Positions 38,201 to 48,715 of a DNA stretch of 64,000 bases are shown here, piece by piece; within the stretch, counting starts at the first letter, position 1, and every line of letters begins with the position of its first letter. The notes under the pieces are model-generated. The model was not told the DNA's origin. It did not search any database and was given only the letters and a program-made list of their open reading frames with translations. The translations under genes were made by a program, and so were the position numbers. The stretch spans positions 310,599 to 374,598 of the forward strand of contig NW_014575556.1 in the NCBI RefSeq assembly GCF_000708205.1. The letters run 5' to 3'. The DNA comes from Mixia osmundae IAM 14324. Taxonomy: Eukaryota; Basidiomycota; Mixiomycetes; Mixiales; Mixiaceae.

Positions 38201-38667
38201 GAAGTCTGACTTTTACGATCGCTCCTTGTATGCCTCGAGCACACAGAACATCCTGGGCAGCATGCAGCATCTCTCACCGTTCCGTGATGAACACGAAGAC
38301 ATCTATCTCGACGTAGGAGCAGCGGACAAGGAAGATCTCGATATCATCGCCGAGCTAGCTCGGTCTGGCAAGCCGCGACTCGAGCAGATTGCGGATCAAG
38401 AAGTCAGACGGGCCAGCGGGAAGATCGTCGTTGCTTGTAGGGTTTTTCTGTGTCCGCTGCGGCACACAAGACTGATGATCCCTGTGCAGCTTGTGGACCG
38501 ACGGCACTCAACGCTCAGGTCCGCCGACTGGTCGCAGATCGCATCAGTCCGCGCAAGATCTGGCAAGGCGACCAATCTGGCCAGATTGTACACGTTTGCG
38601 AGGTCAGTATCCCTCTGATGAAGGATGATCTTGGCTGAAGTTGCTCTTCCAGGAATTCACGTATTGA
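35290..38667 (+). CDS. Ferric-chelate reductase (FRE family, flavocytochrome)
   Basis: Five exons (35290-35495, 35554-36611, 36664-38436, 38490-38602, 38653-38667) encode about 1054 residues, against roughly 700 for typical FRE proteins. These plasma-membrane enzymes move electrons from NADPH through FAD and two haems to extracellular Fe3+ or Cu2+. Transmembrane segments are visible: YVLWFVIGAVLLIW, IVTLVIITVVLFSVSYF, then the ferric-reductase domain. The haem histidines lie in FFHRWVGRLIFALSTVHVGLW and FYYSHVALSIAFLVGCLVHF. The FAD site is WQSHPYTMAN and the nucleotide site IIYCGGSGVSFGLSVLEHL. The protein ends in the conserved VASCGP and CEEFTY. Extra length comes from a Pro/Ser-rich cytosolic block before the FAD site and a disordered acidic insert of about 220 residues (37740-38390). 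A last exon of 15 bases encodes EFTY. Confidence 0.9.
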
Positions 38668-38801
38668 GACCCCTTCACATCGCATATGGACATTCATCAT
38701 CCTTCACGGACATTTGTCGTTTAATCATTGAGCTTCCTGTTGTGTCACACTCACGCTTTGCATAGACTTGGAAAACGGCTAAGCAGTCACGTCTGCCACA
38801 T

Positions 38802-39885
38802 CTAGATTGCGCCTGCTTCCTTGAGCTTGCTGACCAGCTGTTGGCAAACAATTAGTACGGAAGGTGTTGCCGGAACAATGGAGGCTTACAGCTTCGACAG
38901 AGTCTACTTTGGCGCCGCCTTTGCGGGCTGGCGGTGGTACGACCTTGATCGTTTCAAGCCTCGGTGCAATGTCGACGCCGAGATCGGCGGGCGTGAACTT
39001 GTCAATCTTCTTCTTTTTGGCCTTCATAATGTTCGGTAAGGACGCATAGCGGGGCTCGTTCAATCTGAGATCGGTGGTAACGATCGCTGGCAATTTCATT
39101 TTGAGCGTCTCTAGGCCGCCATCGATCTCTCGCGAGACGTGAATCTCGTTTGCACCCTTGTCGTAGTCTAGCTTGCTCGCAAAGTTGGCCTGTGGCCAGT
39201 TCAGTAGACCGGCGAGCATGCCGCCCACTTGAGACGAATCATCGTCGATGGCCTGCTTGCCTAGGATGACGAGATCCGGTTTCTCCTTGTCTACGATGGC
39301 TTTGAGCGTCTTTGCGACTGATAAGGGCTCGATGATCTCCTTGTCGGCCGTCTCGACGTGTATGCCGGTATCTGCACCCATAGCGAGTGCGGTACGGAGC
39401 ACATCTGTCGCCTTTGGACCGCCGACGGTGACGACGCGGATGGACTCGATGTCTGCCTTTAGCTTTTCGCGGAGGCGCACTGCTTCCTCGACCGCTGCAG
39501 CAGGCTATGTGAGCAGCTGTCGAGGTGATCTGATCTACTTGACTGACCTATCTCATCGAATGGGTTCTGTCATGACGGCGCCATTGAAGTGTTCAGCTTG
39601 GCGTGTAAGCGGCCTAGCGAGGCATGCGTACCATGGAATGCTTCACGCCATCGGTCTCGACGCCCGTCTGGGCAGAATTGACTCGGATTTTCCTGCAGGT
39701 CAGTCATTGTGTGAGCGACTGCCGTGGCTGTACGGCTCCATCGGTGCCTGAAATTGCAAACGCACACTGCATAGTCGATCGTCCTGTGCGAGCAAGCGTC
39801 AGCCTGACGAGCACTGACGAGACTTGCCCACTGACCGCTTGACGGGAACCAGTAGCTTGATGAAGCTGGGCGCGGACGGTCTCAT
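38802..39885 (-). CDS. Electron transfer flavoprotein subunit beta
   Basis: Six exons (39836-39885, 39766-39783, 39632-39692, 39548-39566, 38890-39494, 38802-38837) encode about 262 residues. ETF-beta pairs with ETF-alpha in the mitochondrial matrix, passing electrons from acyl-CoA dehydrogenases to ETF-QO. The spliced N-terminus reads LLVPVKRTIDYAVKIRVNSA, then TGVETDGVKHSMNPFDEIA and VEEAVRLREKLK, an almost perfect family match that fixes all five junctions. Later hallmarks are LAMGADTGIHVE, DLVILGKQAIDDDSSQVGGM and the signature ending LPAIVTTDLRLNEPRYASLP. Two exons are only 18 and 19 bases long. No cleavable presequence is evident, as is usual for this subunit. It is divergent from ALG11. 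Confidence 0.93.
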
Positions 39886-40018
39886 GATGGCGGCGTGAGC
39901 GAGTCCGGCAACGGCCTGCCAGCAACACGCGCGCGCTGGTGCAGCCGACGAACGAGCTGACCTGCTCATGATGCACACGCTCACATGCTGGCTGACAAGC
40001 ACCTGCGGCCAGACCAAG
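39886..40018. promoter_or_regulatory. Divergent promoter ETF-beta / ALG11
   Basis: At most 133 bases lie between the two start codons. An alternative in-frame ALG11 ATG at 39968 would shorten this to 82 bases. No specific element was recognised. Confidence 0.4.
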
Positions 40019-41899
40019 ATGACCCTCATGGGTCCTGCTATGCTCAGCCTCATCGTTGTTGTGATCTTCCTACAAGTGGCTGCGATAAGCTACTACCTTG
40101 CCCGCGCCTTTGTTCGAGCCTACAGGACAAGGTTGCTCGCTAGCGACAAGGTCAGACGGCGGATCGCACTCTCAGAGCTCGGCATACGAGAAGAAGGCGA
40201 GCAAGGCAGACGACTGATCGTCGGCTTCTTCCATCCCTACTGCAATGCAGGCGGAGGCGGCGAGCGCGTCTTGTGGACCGCCATCGCCTACCATCAGTCG
40301 AGTGATCCACGAGCTATCATTGCAGTCTACTCCGGTGATGGCGTCAGCAAAGCCGTCATCGTCAGCCAGGTCAGAGCACGCTTTGGAATCTCACTCGACC
40401 CAATGCGCATCATCCTCGTCAGTCTCTCCAAGCGTGTCTGGGTGGAAGACGCGACCTGGAAGCGGATCACACTGCTCGGACAGAGTCTCGGGAGCATCGT
40501 ACTCGGTCATGAGGCACTCTCAAAGCTTGTGCCAGACGTCTTCATCGGTCAGTGAAGCGCGACCGTGCCGTATCGTCGCTGACAGTGTCGAGACAGACAC
40601 GATGGGATATGCGTTCACATTCCCGCTCGTCAAGGCACTGACTGCTGGCAAAGTACCGGTGGGCGCCTATGTTCATTATCCGACCATCTCTAGCGTCATG
40701 GTCGAGCGGATACGTGCCGATGCGCCACACGACCGCGGCTGGCTGAGAGCGATGTTGGCCCACGTCAAGCATGTCTATTACCTCTTCGTCATGGAAGCGT
40801 ACAGTCTTGCACTTCGACAAGCAGACGAGCTCATGGTCAACTCCTCCTGGACCCGCTCGCATGTCGAACGCCTCTTGCGGCCGTTCATGCAGCGCGATGA
40901 CGACGACGACGACGAGCATGTCCGACTGGCCGAGCGAAGGCTCAATGACGACTTTGAGCGTGCCGAAGCAAAAATGGCTCCTCCTTCTGGTGACGAGCAA
41001 TCTCGTGACCCTCTGAAGCTGGACGCGCCAAGTCTGCGTCATCGGAAATCGCATACCACCCTATACACAGCGGCAGAAGCAAGCACTGCGTCGCCCAATG
41101 AACCAGTCGAGCACAGTCCGAAGTCTAAAGCTACGCTCGTCTATCCGCCGTGCGATACGAAGGCGCTCGCCAATTTGCCGCTGACTGACCGCGAGGTCAT
41201 TCTGCTCAGCGTTGCGCAGTTTCGACCGGAGAAGATGCACAGAACTCAGATCGTCGCTCTTAAGATTCTGTTCGACAATCAGCCGCAATTCAGGTCGGGC
41301 CAACATGCAGTGAAGCTCATCATGGCCGGATCAGTGCGCAACGACGAGGACAGAGCCCGAGTAGATGCACTCAGGTCGCTCGCAAAGTCTCTTGGCGTGC
41401 AAGATTCCGTCGAGCTCGTCGTCAATGCGCCTTACCCTGAGATCGTCAAACTATACGCACGTGCTAGCGTCGGCGTCAACAGCATGGTAGACGAACATTT
41501 CGGTATCAGTGTCGTCGAATACATGGTATGCTCGTGGCTGACTGCCGACTGCAACGCTGACATGCATGTGAGTAGGCAGCAGGTCTGATACCACTCGTGC
41601 ATGCATCCGCCGGTCCCTTTATGGATATCGTCGTGCCCGTCGAGAACAAAGCTACTGGCAAGTGATCTTCTTGGAGATGCTCTGATTCAGTCTGACGCTT
41701 CATGGCAGGCTGGCATGCAGAATCCGCGCATGACTTTGCGGCAAAGATGTACATCATCCTCAGCATGAGCGACAAGGATCGACTGGCGATGCGCAGACGA
41801 GCCAGACAGCATGCAATCGACACATTCTCAGAAGCCAATTTCGAGAAGGGATGGCAAGCATGCTGGCAGAGACTACAGACTGGCATAGACATTCATTAG
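40019..41899 (+). CDS. ALG11: ALG11 alpha-1,2-mannosyltransferase
   Basis: Four exons (40019-40547, 40597-41525, 41576-41657, 41709-41899) encode about 576 residues. ALG11 adds the fourth and fifth mannoses to the dolichol-linked glycan on the cytosolic ER face. A membrane anchor MLSLIVVVIFLQVAAISYYLA starts the protein. Then come the glycine-rich donor loop FFHPYCNAGGGGERVLW, DTMGYAFTFPLVK and VHYPTISSVM. The GT-B C-terminal domain has SVAQFRPEK, HFGISVVEYMAAGLIPLVHAS and the GGPxxDI-equivalent AGPFMDIVV. An acidic low-complexity loop (DDDDDEHV) is inserted after residue 275. The family match fixes the junctions, including a GC-AG third intron. An upstream in-frame ATG at 39968 could add 17 residues; I chose 40019 because the anchor begins there. 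Confidence 0.92.
41658..41708 (+). other. GC-AG intron (ALG11 intron 3)
   Basis: The donor reads ACTG/GCAAGT and the acceptor ATGGCAG. The join gives ENKATG-WHAESAHDFAAKM, aligning with the family C-terminus. No in-phase GT donor lies nearby. Confidence 0.8.
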
Positions 41900-41965
41900 A
41901 CATTGTGCATTGCACTGAATCTCATACAAGCTTTGCGTTGCCTTTCTTCCCCAAGTGGCGCAACT

Positions 41966-43469
41966 CTAGTATTCGCCTTCAGGCACCTCGTCGTCAGCCA
42001 CGACCTCCTGGTAATCACCTGTACATCTTGCGAGTGAGCTCTTGTCGGGGCATGGTTACGCGACACCTACGTTCGAGAGCGGCGAGATCTTCGCGAGCTT
42101 CACTGAACTCGCCTTCCTCCATGCCTTCACCAACGTACCAGTGCACAAAGGCACGCTTCGAGTAAAGCAGATCGAACTTCTTGGTGATGTTGGACCAGGC
42201 CGAGGCGATAGCGGTCGTGTTGGACAGCATGCAGAGCGAGCGTGAGACCTTGGCGAGATCACCGCCGGGGACTTGGCAGGGAGGCTCGTTGCAGATGCCC
42301 AGCTTGAAGCCGGTGGGGCACCAGTCGACAAAGGAGATGGTTCGCTTGGTCTTGATGGACGCGACAGCGGCATTGACGTCCTTGGGAACGACATCGCCTC
42401 GGAAGAGTAGGGCGCAGGCCATGTACTTGCCGTTGCGAGGATCGCACTTGACCATCTGGTTGTTGGGATCGAAACACGAGTTGACCATCTCCGCTGTCGA
42501 GTTCTGCTCGTGCATGGCCTTGGAGGCGCCGATGATGGGCGAGTAGGTTGCCAGGGGAAAGTGGATGCGGGGGAAGGGCACCAAGTTGGTCTGAAATTCA
42601 TTGAGATCGACGTTGAGGGAGCCATCGAAGCGAAGGGAGGCAGTGATCGAGCTGACAACCTGGGCAATCAGGCGGTTGAGGTTGGTGTGACCGGGCGAGA
42701 CGACGCCGAGCTTTGAGCGGGCGATGTCATAGATGGCCTCATTGTCGACCATGAAGGAGCAGTCGACGTGCTCGAGCGTCGTGTGGGTCGTCAGGACGGT
42801 GTTGTAAGGCTCGACGACGCTCGACGACATGCGAGGGGAAGGGTAGATGGCGAATTCGAGCTTGGACTTCTTGCCATAGTCTGTCGAGAGCTTCTCGAGC
42901 AAGAGGGCGCCGAAGCCTGAGCCCGTGCCACCTCCGAACGAATGGAAGACGAAGAATCCCTGGAGACCGGAGCAGGCATCGGCGAGCTTGCGGAGACGGT
43001 CGAGGACGGTGTCGATCAGTTCCTTGCCGACGGTGTAGTGGCCGCGCGCGTAGTTGTTCGCGGCATCCTCCTTGCCGTTGACGAGGGTCTCTGGGTGGAA
43101 GAGGCCCTTGTAGGCGCCGTTTCGGACTGCAGGAAGCGTCAGCACCTCCTGCTTCGATCGAGACTTGCGCGGAATGACTGACCTTCATCGATCACGTTGG
43201 GCTCGAGATCGACATAGACCGCGCGAGGGACATATTTGCCGTTGCCAGTCTCTGAGAAAAAGGTGGAGAAGCCTTCGTCAGACTTGGTTGAGGTCTCCTT
43301 GAGGCGGCCGTCAGGCTGAAAGACGGCCACGTCAGTCAAGCTACACGCGAAGTTGGGAGACCAGCCAGGCACGCACAGAGAGGTGATGTTCCTCGCAGTA
43401 GAGCTCCCAGCATGCGTTGCCGAGCTGACAGCCTGCCTGTCCGACGTGGATGGAGATGACCTCTCTCAT
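41966..43469 (-). CDS. Alpha-tubulin
   Basis: Four exons (43377-43469, 43183-43315, 42071-43126, 41966-42018) encode 444 residues. It is the GTP-binding alpha subunit of microtubules. The start [20 protein letters not shown] is diagnostic. The nucleotide loop [58 protein letters not shown] and [16 protein letters not shown] are all present. The catalytic Glu region ([18 protein letters not shown]) is intact. The short acidic tail ends EGEY, so the C-terminal tyrosine recognised in tyrosination is kept. The tail exon is separate. It converges on ALG11, with 66 bases between stops, and is divergent from the lipase gene. Confidence 0.97.
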
Positions 43470-43901
43470 CGTCTGATGTCGGGGAACGAGGTCTCAGTCT
43501 GGTGTGTTGATTCGAGCGACAAACTCGTTGGCGCTCACCTGTTTGTCTTTGATTGGTCGCTTGTGTCGAGCCGGCTGATCAGTGGAGAGTCAACAGGAGC
43601 GAGGGCGGTGTGGAACTACGCTTGAGCAAGAGTAACAACGTCCTTGCCTAGCGTGCTCCTTCGCCTTCACCTCCGCCTTGCCTGGTGGCTCGTCTCGGCT
43701 CACGCGCGTCCGCCGGCTTTGTTTGCCACGTCGACAGTCCGGCGTACCGGCACCCCGACCCCAGCAAGGTCCCGGCAGCAGTGCGGGCCAGCAGCTGCTC
43801 GGTAGCAGTCAATCCTCACGACTGCTGCTCCGGCTTCCCAGACCGCCGCCCCGCTCCGGCCTCACAACACAACAGCTAGATAGCGGCACACGACAGCTGC
43901 A
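43470..43901. promoter_or_regulatory. Divergent promoter alpha-tubulin / lipase
   Basis: This 432-base spacer is the largest of the divergent promoters here. The part next to the lipase gene is CT- and CA-rich, including a CAACACAACA run just before the start, which looks like 5' UTR. I see no further gene in it. Confidence 0.45.
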
Positions 43902-46837
43902 ATGGGCTTGCCGGCATTGGTCGCAGTGGCCCTGACGAGCGCAAGCTCGATCACGTCGACGACGTTCCAGCACTACTTTCAGAGGAGCAAGCGCACAGCA
44001 GGCGTACCTTTGCGCAATGATTATACCTTTGACGGCGCCTTTCAATTCTTGCGGGACGTCATTGAGGAGAGCACGCTGCATACCGTCGAGGAGGCTCAGA
44101 AGCTGACCTGTCTCTTCGTACCCACGCCTGCATGGGTCCGACGGATCGCCGTCGTCATCCCGCCCGCGACTTGCTCGTCGGCCGCAAAGATACTCGTCGA
44201 TGCCTTTGGCCAGGAAGAATGCGAGTATGTCATTGGCGGCAAGGAATGGTGGCAGCGTCGAGACAGAGTTGACGGTGGCATCGTCTCTGAATGGATCGCT
44301 ATGAAGCGAGATTTCTCTCTCGCAGAGGATGAGAGGACAAACGACGAAGTGCTGTCGACTCGCAAGGCCGCAAAGCTCTACCAGCATCAGCTCAAGCAGG
44401 CTGAAGAGAGGCGCACCAGCGAGGCCAAGCTGGCCAAAGATCTCAGGGAACAGCAAGATATCGAGTCTGGTCGTCGCTCGGCCCTTGATCGACCCGACGG
44501 CGACGGCAAGGATGACGACGTTGCCTCACTCGCATCAACCGCACCTTCAGCCAACCCCACTCTGGAGGAGCCTTCGACCAAAGAAGCCAACGGCAGCAAT
44601 GAGAGCGTCAAGGGCGAGGACGAGGGCGAGTACACGTCTGATCTCGACGATCAGCCGACCCTGCTCTACCTTCACGGGTGCGGCTGTCCTTCCCGTGACC
44701 GCTTGACATGGCTGACGGTCGGATCGTAGAGGAGCATACTTTCTATGCAGTGTGGACACCCACAAGTACTTGATCTGGCGCATGGCACGCAAAATCGGTG
44801 GGCGCGCCTTTGCAGTCACCTACCGTCTCGCACCCCAATTTCCATTTCCATGCGGCCTGCAAGACTGTTTGGCCGCCTATCTCTATCTGATCAGACCTCC
44901 GCAAGGCGCAAAGCACAAGCCGGTCGATCCGAGCAAAATCATCATTGGTGGTGATTCGGCCGGCGGTGGCATGACACTTGCACTGCTCTGTCTCCTCCGT
45001 GACATGAATCTGCCCATGCCTGGCGGAGGACTGTTGATCAGTCCCTGGGTCGATCTCTGCCACTCCTTCCCGTCGATCATCCAGAATACAGCAACGGACA
45101 TCTTGCCGTCCTTTGGGTTCATGAACAAACCTTCGACGCTCTGGCCACCGCCTGACGATCAGCAAAACGACGAGAAGCAGGCAAAGCGACAGGCAACGCT
45201 CAAGATGGTTGCCACTCAGCAGCCCTCCAAGCCGACGACAGACTTTCACAAGCAGCCACCCGGGCCGACGAAGGATGCCATCAGGTGCCCAAAGGATTCC
45301 GACGTGGCTAAGCAGCATCTTGCGCGTTCTAAATTCAAGCCTCAGCTGCCCGCCTTCGAAGACGGCGCGCAAGTCTTCGAGCCGCCTGGCGTCGTGGCTG
45401 CTCCTATCGGTGATAAGAAGCTCGTCATCAACGAACAGGTCCAGCTCTACGCGACCAATGACCAGCTTGCGCATCCATACGTCTCGCCTGCACTAGCGCC
45501 AACGTTGGGCGGCCTGCCCGATCTCTACATTCTTGCGGGCGAGAAAGAAGTCTTGAGAGACGAAATAATCTATCTCGCTCATCGCGCAGCTCGGCCACAC
45601 AAGTACCCGCTACGACAAGAGCTGCTTGCTGCCAATCCCGAGCGGGCGGCCAAGTTGAACAATTACTTGCCAACGCGCGTGCATTTACGTGAGTCTTCCT
45701 GCTCTCAGTCAGTATTGAGCTGATTGTAGCGAAGAGGTGTACGATGACGCGCCGCACGTCTTGCCACTATACTCATGGACAACGCCTGCCAAGTTCGCTT
45801 TCAGAGCGTAAGGTGAAAAACTATCTGTTGAGCCGGCGCTGAGATGTGCTGTTTAGTATGGCCTCATTCATGAAGTTCGCAACGCTGCCGGCGAATGTAC
45901 TTTCGCCAGTGTCTGCAACAGGCATGGAAATACCCGGCATCGACGATTCGACAAATAGCATGAGCACATCAAGCAACGCACCCCTAGACGATATCCATCC
46001 CACCCTCGAGCGGAAAATCTCTTCGTCTGTCAGTCGCGGATCACAACCCAGCGACAGGTCACGCACAGGTAGCAGTGATCTCTTCGGCAAGCAAGCTCGA
46101 CGGTGGAAGAAGCAACAAGCAGAGATGAAGACGAGTATCTATTCTGCAGTGCAGCCCTTCAATGTGGGCATCCGTGTATTCGCCAAATGCTTCACTGACC
46201 CGTAGCACTGCAGAGACCCGAATACAAAGATTATATGATCAGAGAGCGCGTCGCGATCGATGGTACAGTTCGTGATCTAGAGCCAGAAGAAGAGCTGCCA
46301 GCCCTTCAGATCAAGCCTGAGCAGCTTGGCGTCTTTGGCGAAGGCCCACTTGAGCGGTGGATGGAAGGCAAGCAGAAGTGGTCCAAGCGGTTCAAGCGAA
46401 CGTACGAGCGCGTCGAGCGCCGCAGGGAGCACAACTTGCGCAAGGCGATCAAGGCCGAAGAGCGAAGACTGGCCGGAAGACGAGCAGAGATAGAGAAAAC
46501 GGGCGATGATGGCGTGATGTCGCTTGTTCGACGACACGATACGCCTGAACAGAAAGCGAACGATCGCGGTCAGCTGATCGGCAGCTGGGATATGCGCGAG
46601 CAGCGACCGCCGCCGAGCTCAATCGCTGCACGAAAGGACACTAAAGAAGCGCTCGCATTAGCGCAGGCACTCGACACGCAACGCAAATCACGACTGCATC
46701 CTATCGCCCTCTGGAACGCTGTCAACGAGAATGAATTCCTCGGCAAAGTCATCGACAAGGCCGACGATGCGAAGCGTGCAAAGAACAAAGGTCGTCGCGA
46801 AGCACAAGGACAAACGCAAGCAGACGACTCTGACTGA
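43902..46837 (+). CDS. Hormone-sensitive-lipase-like alpha/beta hydrolase
   Basis: Five exons (43902-44677, 44730-45688, 45735-45807, 45857-46163, 46214-46837) encode about 912 residues. The HSL family hydrolyses esters of neutral lipids or sterols. The oxyanion motif is LLYLHGGAYF near residue 258, spanning intron 1. The nucleophile elbow GGDSAGGGM lies near 335, the strand with LISPWVDL follows, and the histidine motif VYDDAPHVLP near 585. A charged, coiled-coil-like insert (residues 150-245) precedes the HGG motif, and a second insert of about 110 residues lies between the nucleophile and YVSPALAPTLGGLPDLYIL. The C-terminal 300 residues are basic and helical (RPEYKDYMIRERV..., LEPEEELPALQIKPEQLG), as in fungal members. 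Intron 2 ends in an AAG acceptor. Substrate is unknown. Confidence 0.85.
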
Positions 46838-46916
46838 CATCGCGATCATGATGTTCTCATTCTAATCTTGGCAGAGCATTACATCAACACGAGACTTGTA
46901 CAACATGTCATATCTG

Positions 46917-48622
46917 TCAAGAGTAGACTGTTCTGTCCTTGAGCCGCCAAGACCGCAAAGGGCCCAGCCAAGCCCAGCCAGTGGTGACATCGGCCGACGG
47001 ACGATGGACGACATAGTGCGGGTCGGCACGCCGATCTACTCGGCCGATCTCTGCATTGAGCGGGGAAGTGGGCTGCAGGTCTTCCCAGTCGCTCTGATTG
47101 CCGTTCGTGTCGTCTGGCGTGAGACTCATGACGGCGGCCAGCTCCTCCTGGCGGATGGCGCTCGTTGTTGCGGTCGGAAAGTCCTGCAGGGTATCCTGAC
47201 CAGTGGACTGATGAGTATCGACTCGAGTGCCATGCATGTCCGCTAGACCACGAGTGATGACGCCGCGAAGGCCGACGGATTGGTGTGGCGTGGTCTGCAG
47301 AGCGCGGTCTTTCGCTGCTGTCTCGTGAGCAGATCGTAGCCTGTTGAGCGTGCTTGCGATGATCTTGGGCCTGGTGATGAAGGCAACGACGGGGTGAACG
47401 CTCGTCGATGGGTTGCTGCCAGACGATTCGCCTGACTCGTCTGGCAGACCAGGCTGTGCAAGATCCTGCAGCTCGATGGACGGCCCAGGCTCGGCGACGA
47501 TAGTAGCAGGCCGCATCGAATCAGCAGTGCGAAAGCGGCGCAAACGTAACCGTGAGGTGGCATGGTCGGTCTGTGCAGAAATGGCTCTGCCGAGCCTCGT
47601 AGTGAGAGGTGTGCTCTCGTCCCTGTCATGCAGCTTTTGCTCGCGTCGCGCTTTCCGACGCTCCCGGCGTTGCTTGCGCTGCTCTCTGTCCGCTACTTCG
47701 CCAGCGTACATGCCTGCTCCTACCCACCACCAGAAGGATACCCAGGACTGCCAAAGCAAGATGCAGACGACAACTTGGGGCAGCCAAAGTAGCGCGTCTT
47801 CCTTCACCTCGACAAAGTTGACAGCCGTGCCGATGAGGGCCAGAGTGACAGAGACTGCGCCGAAGCCGGCTGTTCCACCTTCGGTACGCCAAGCGCGTTT
47901 GCGATTGATGAAGAGGCCCCAGATGAGGAGGGCGATCGTATAGAGGAGAGTGAGAGTGGAGTTGCAGACCGCCTGCATGGCCTCGCCGAGGTCGGAATAC
48001 TGATCGCTCGAGATGAGCATGGTGAAAGCAAGTCCTGCTGCTGCAAGCGCGAGCGGTCCGAGAAAGAGGACGATGAGCTTGAACTCGAGGCGTGAGGGGA
48101 AGAGAAGCGTGAGGAACTGGATGTGGGTCGCATGCGCAGACAGTGTCGTGATAGCGACGAGGGCCTGCCACGCCGCCTTTCTGGCGTTCGACCAGTGCAC
48201 ATCGGGTACAAAGATCTCGACATATTCAAACATGTACGGCCACTGCCTGCTGCGGCCCCTGAGCTCGCCCATGACGAGGCCGATGTACACAGAGTTGGCG
48301 ATGATGGAGATCGCAGTGGCTTGTAGTTGCAGCGCATAGTTGAGCCGATTGAGAGGCAGATGGTATCTCACAGTGAACAAGAGATGGCACATCAGCACCG
48401 TGAGCAGCGTGAGCGTGCATCCTGCCACGAGCAGCTGGATCGGCAGTGAATACACAAATGGCGGCTCAAAGGCTGCAGACAGGCAGGCATAGTTAGCCTG
48501 GGCTTACTAGCGCGATAGAGCTCAGCCTGCGTACCCAGTAGCGGGTTAGACTGAGCTACACCGCTCGCCGTCGTGGTACCCGTAGGCAGCGCAGTCTCCG
48601 AGACTATGCTGACTGACGACAT
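46917..48622 (-). CDS. Uncharacterised seven-helix membrane protein
   Basis: Two exons (48508-48622, 46917-48472) encode about 556 residues. I do not recognise a named family. After a Ser/Thr-rich N-terminal tail of about 40 residues comes FEPPFVYSLPIQLLVAGCTL. Seven hydrophobic segments follow within residues 45-290, including TLTLLTVLMCHLLFTVRYH, AISIIANSVYIGLVM, IVLFLGPLALAAAGLAF, TLTLLYTIALLIWGLF, SVTLALIGTAVNFV and VVVCILLWQSWVSFWWWVG. The remaining 260 residues form a basic (RKQRRERRKARREQ) then Ser/Thr-rich cytosolic tail. The topology resembles a receptor or sensor with a long regulated tail, but that is inference. The intron is only 35 bases. Confidence 0.7.
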
Positions 48623-48715
48623 GTCACATTGCTCGCCCAAAGAGGCACATAGGGCTGCGGGCAGTCGGCGGCAAGGACGACACTCAGACGGCGCGTCAAG
48701 AATTATGCATGCTGA

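Noticed and set aside
37834-38277. 147-codon minus-strand frame opposite the ferric reductase insert
   Set aside because: It is the complement of a disordered insert and carries no recognisable motif.
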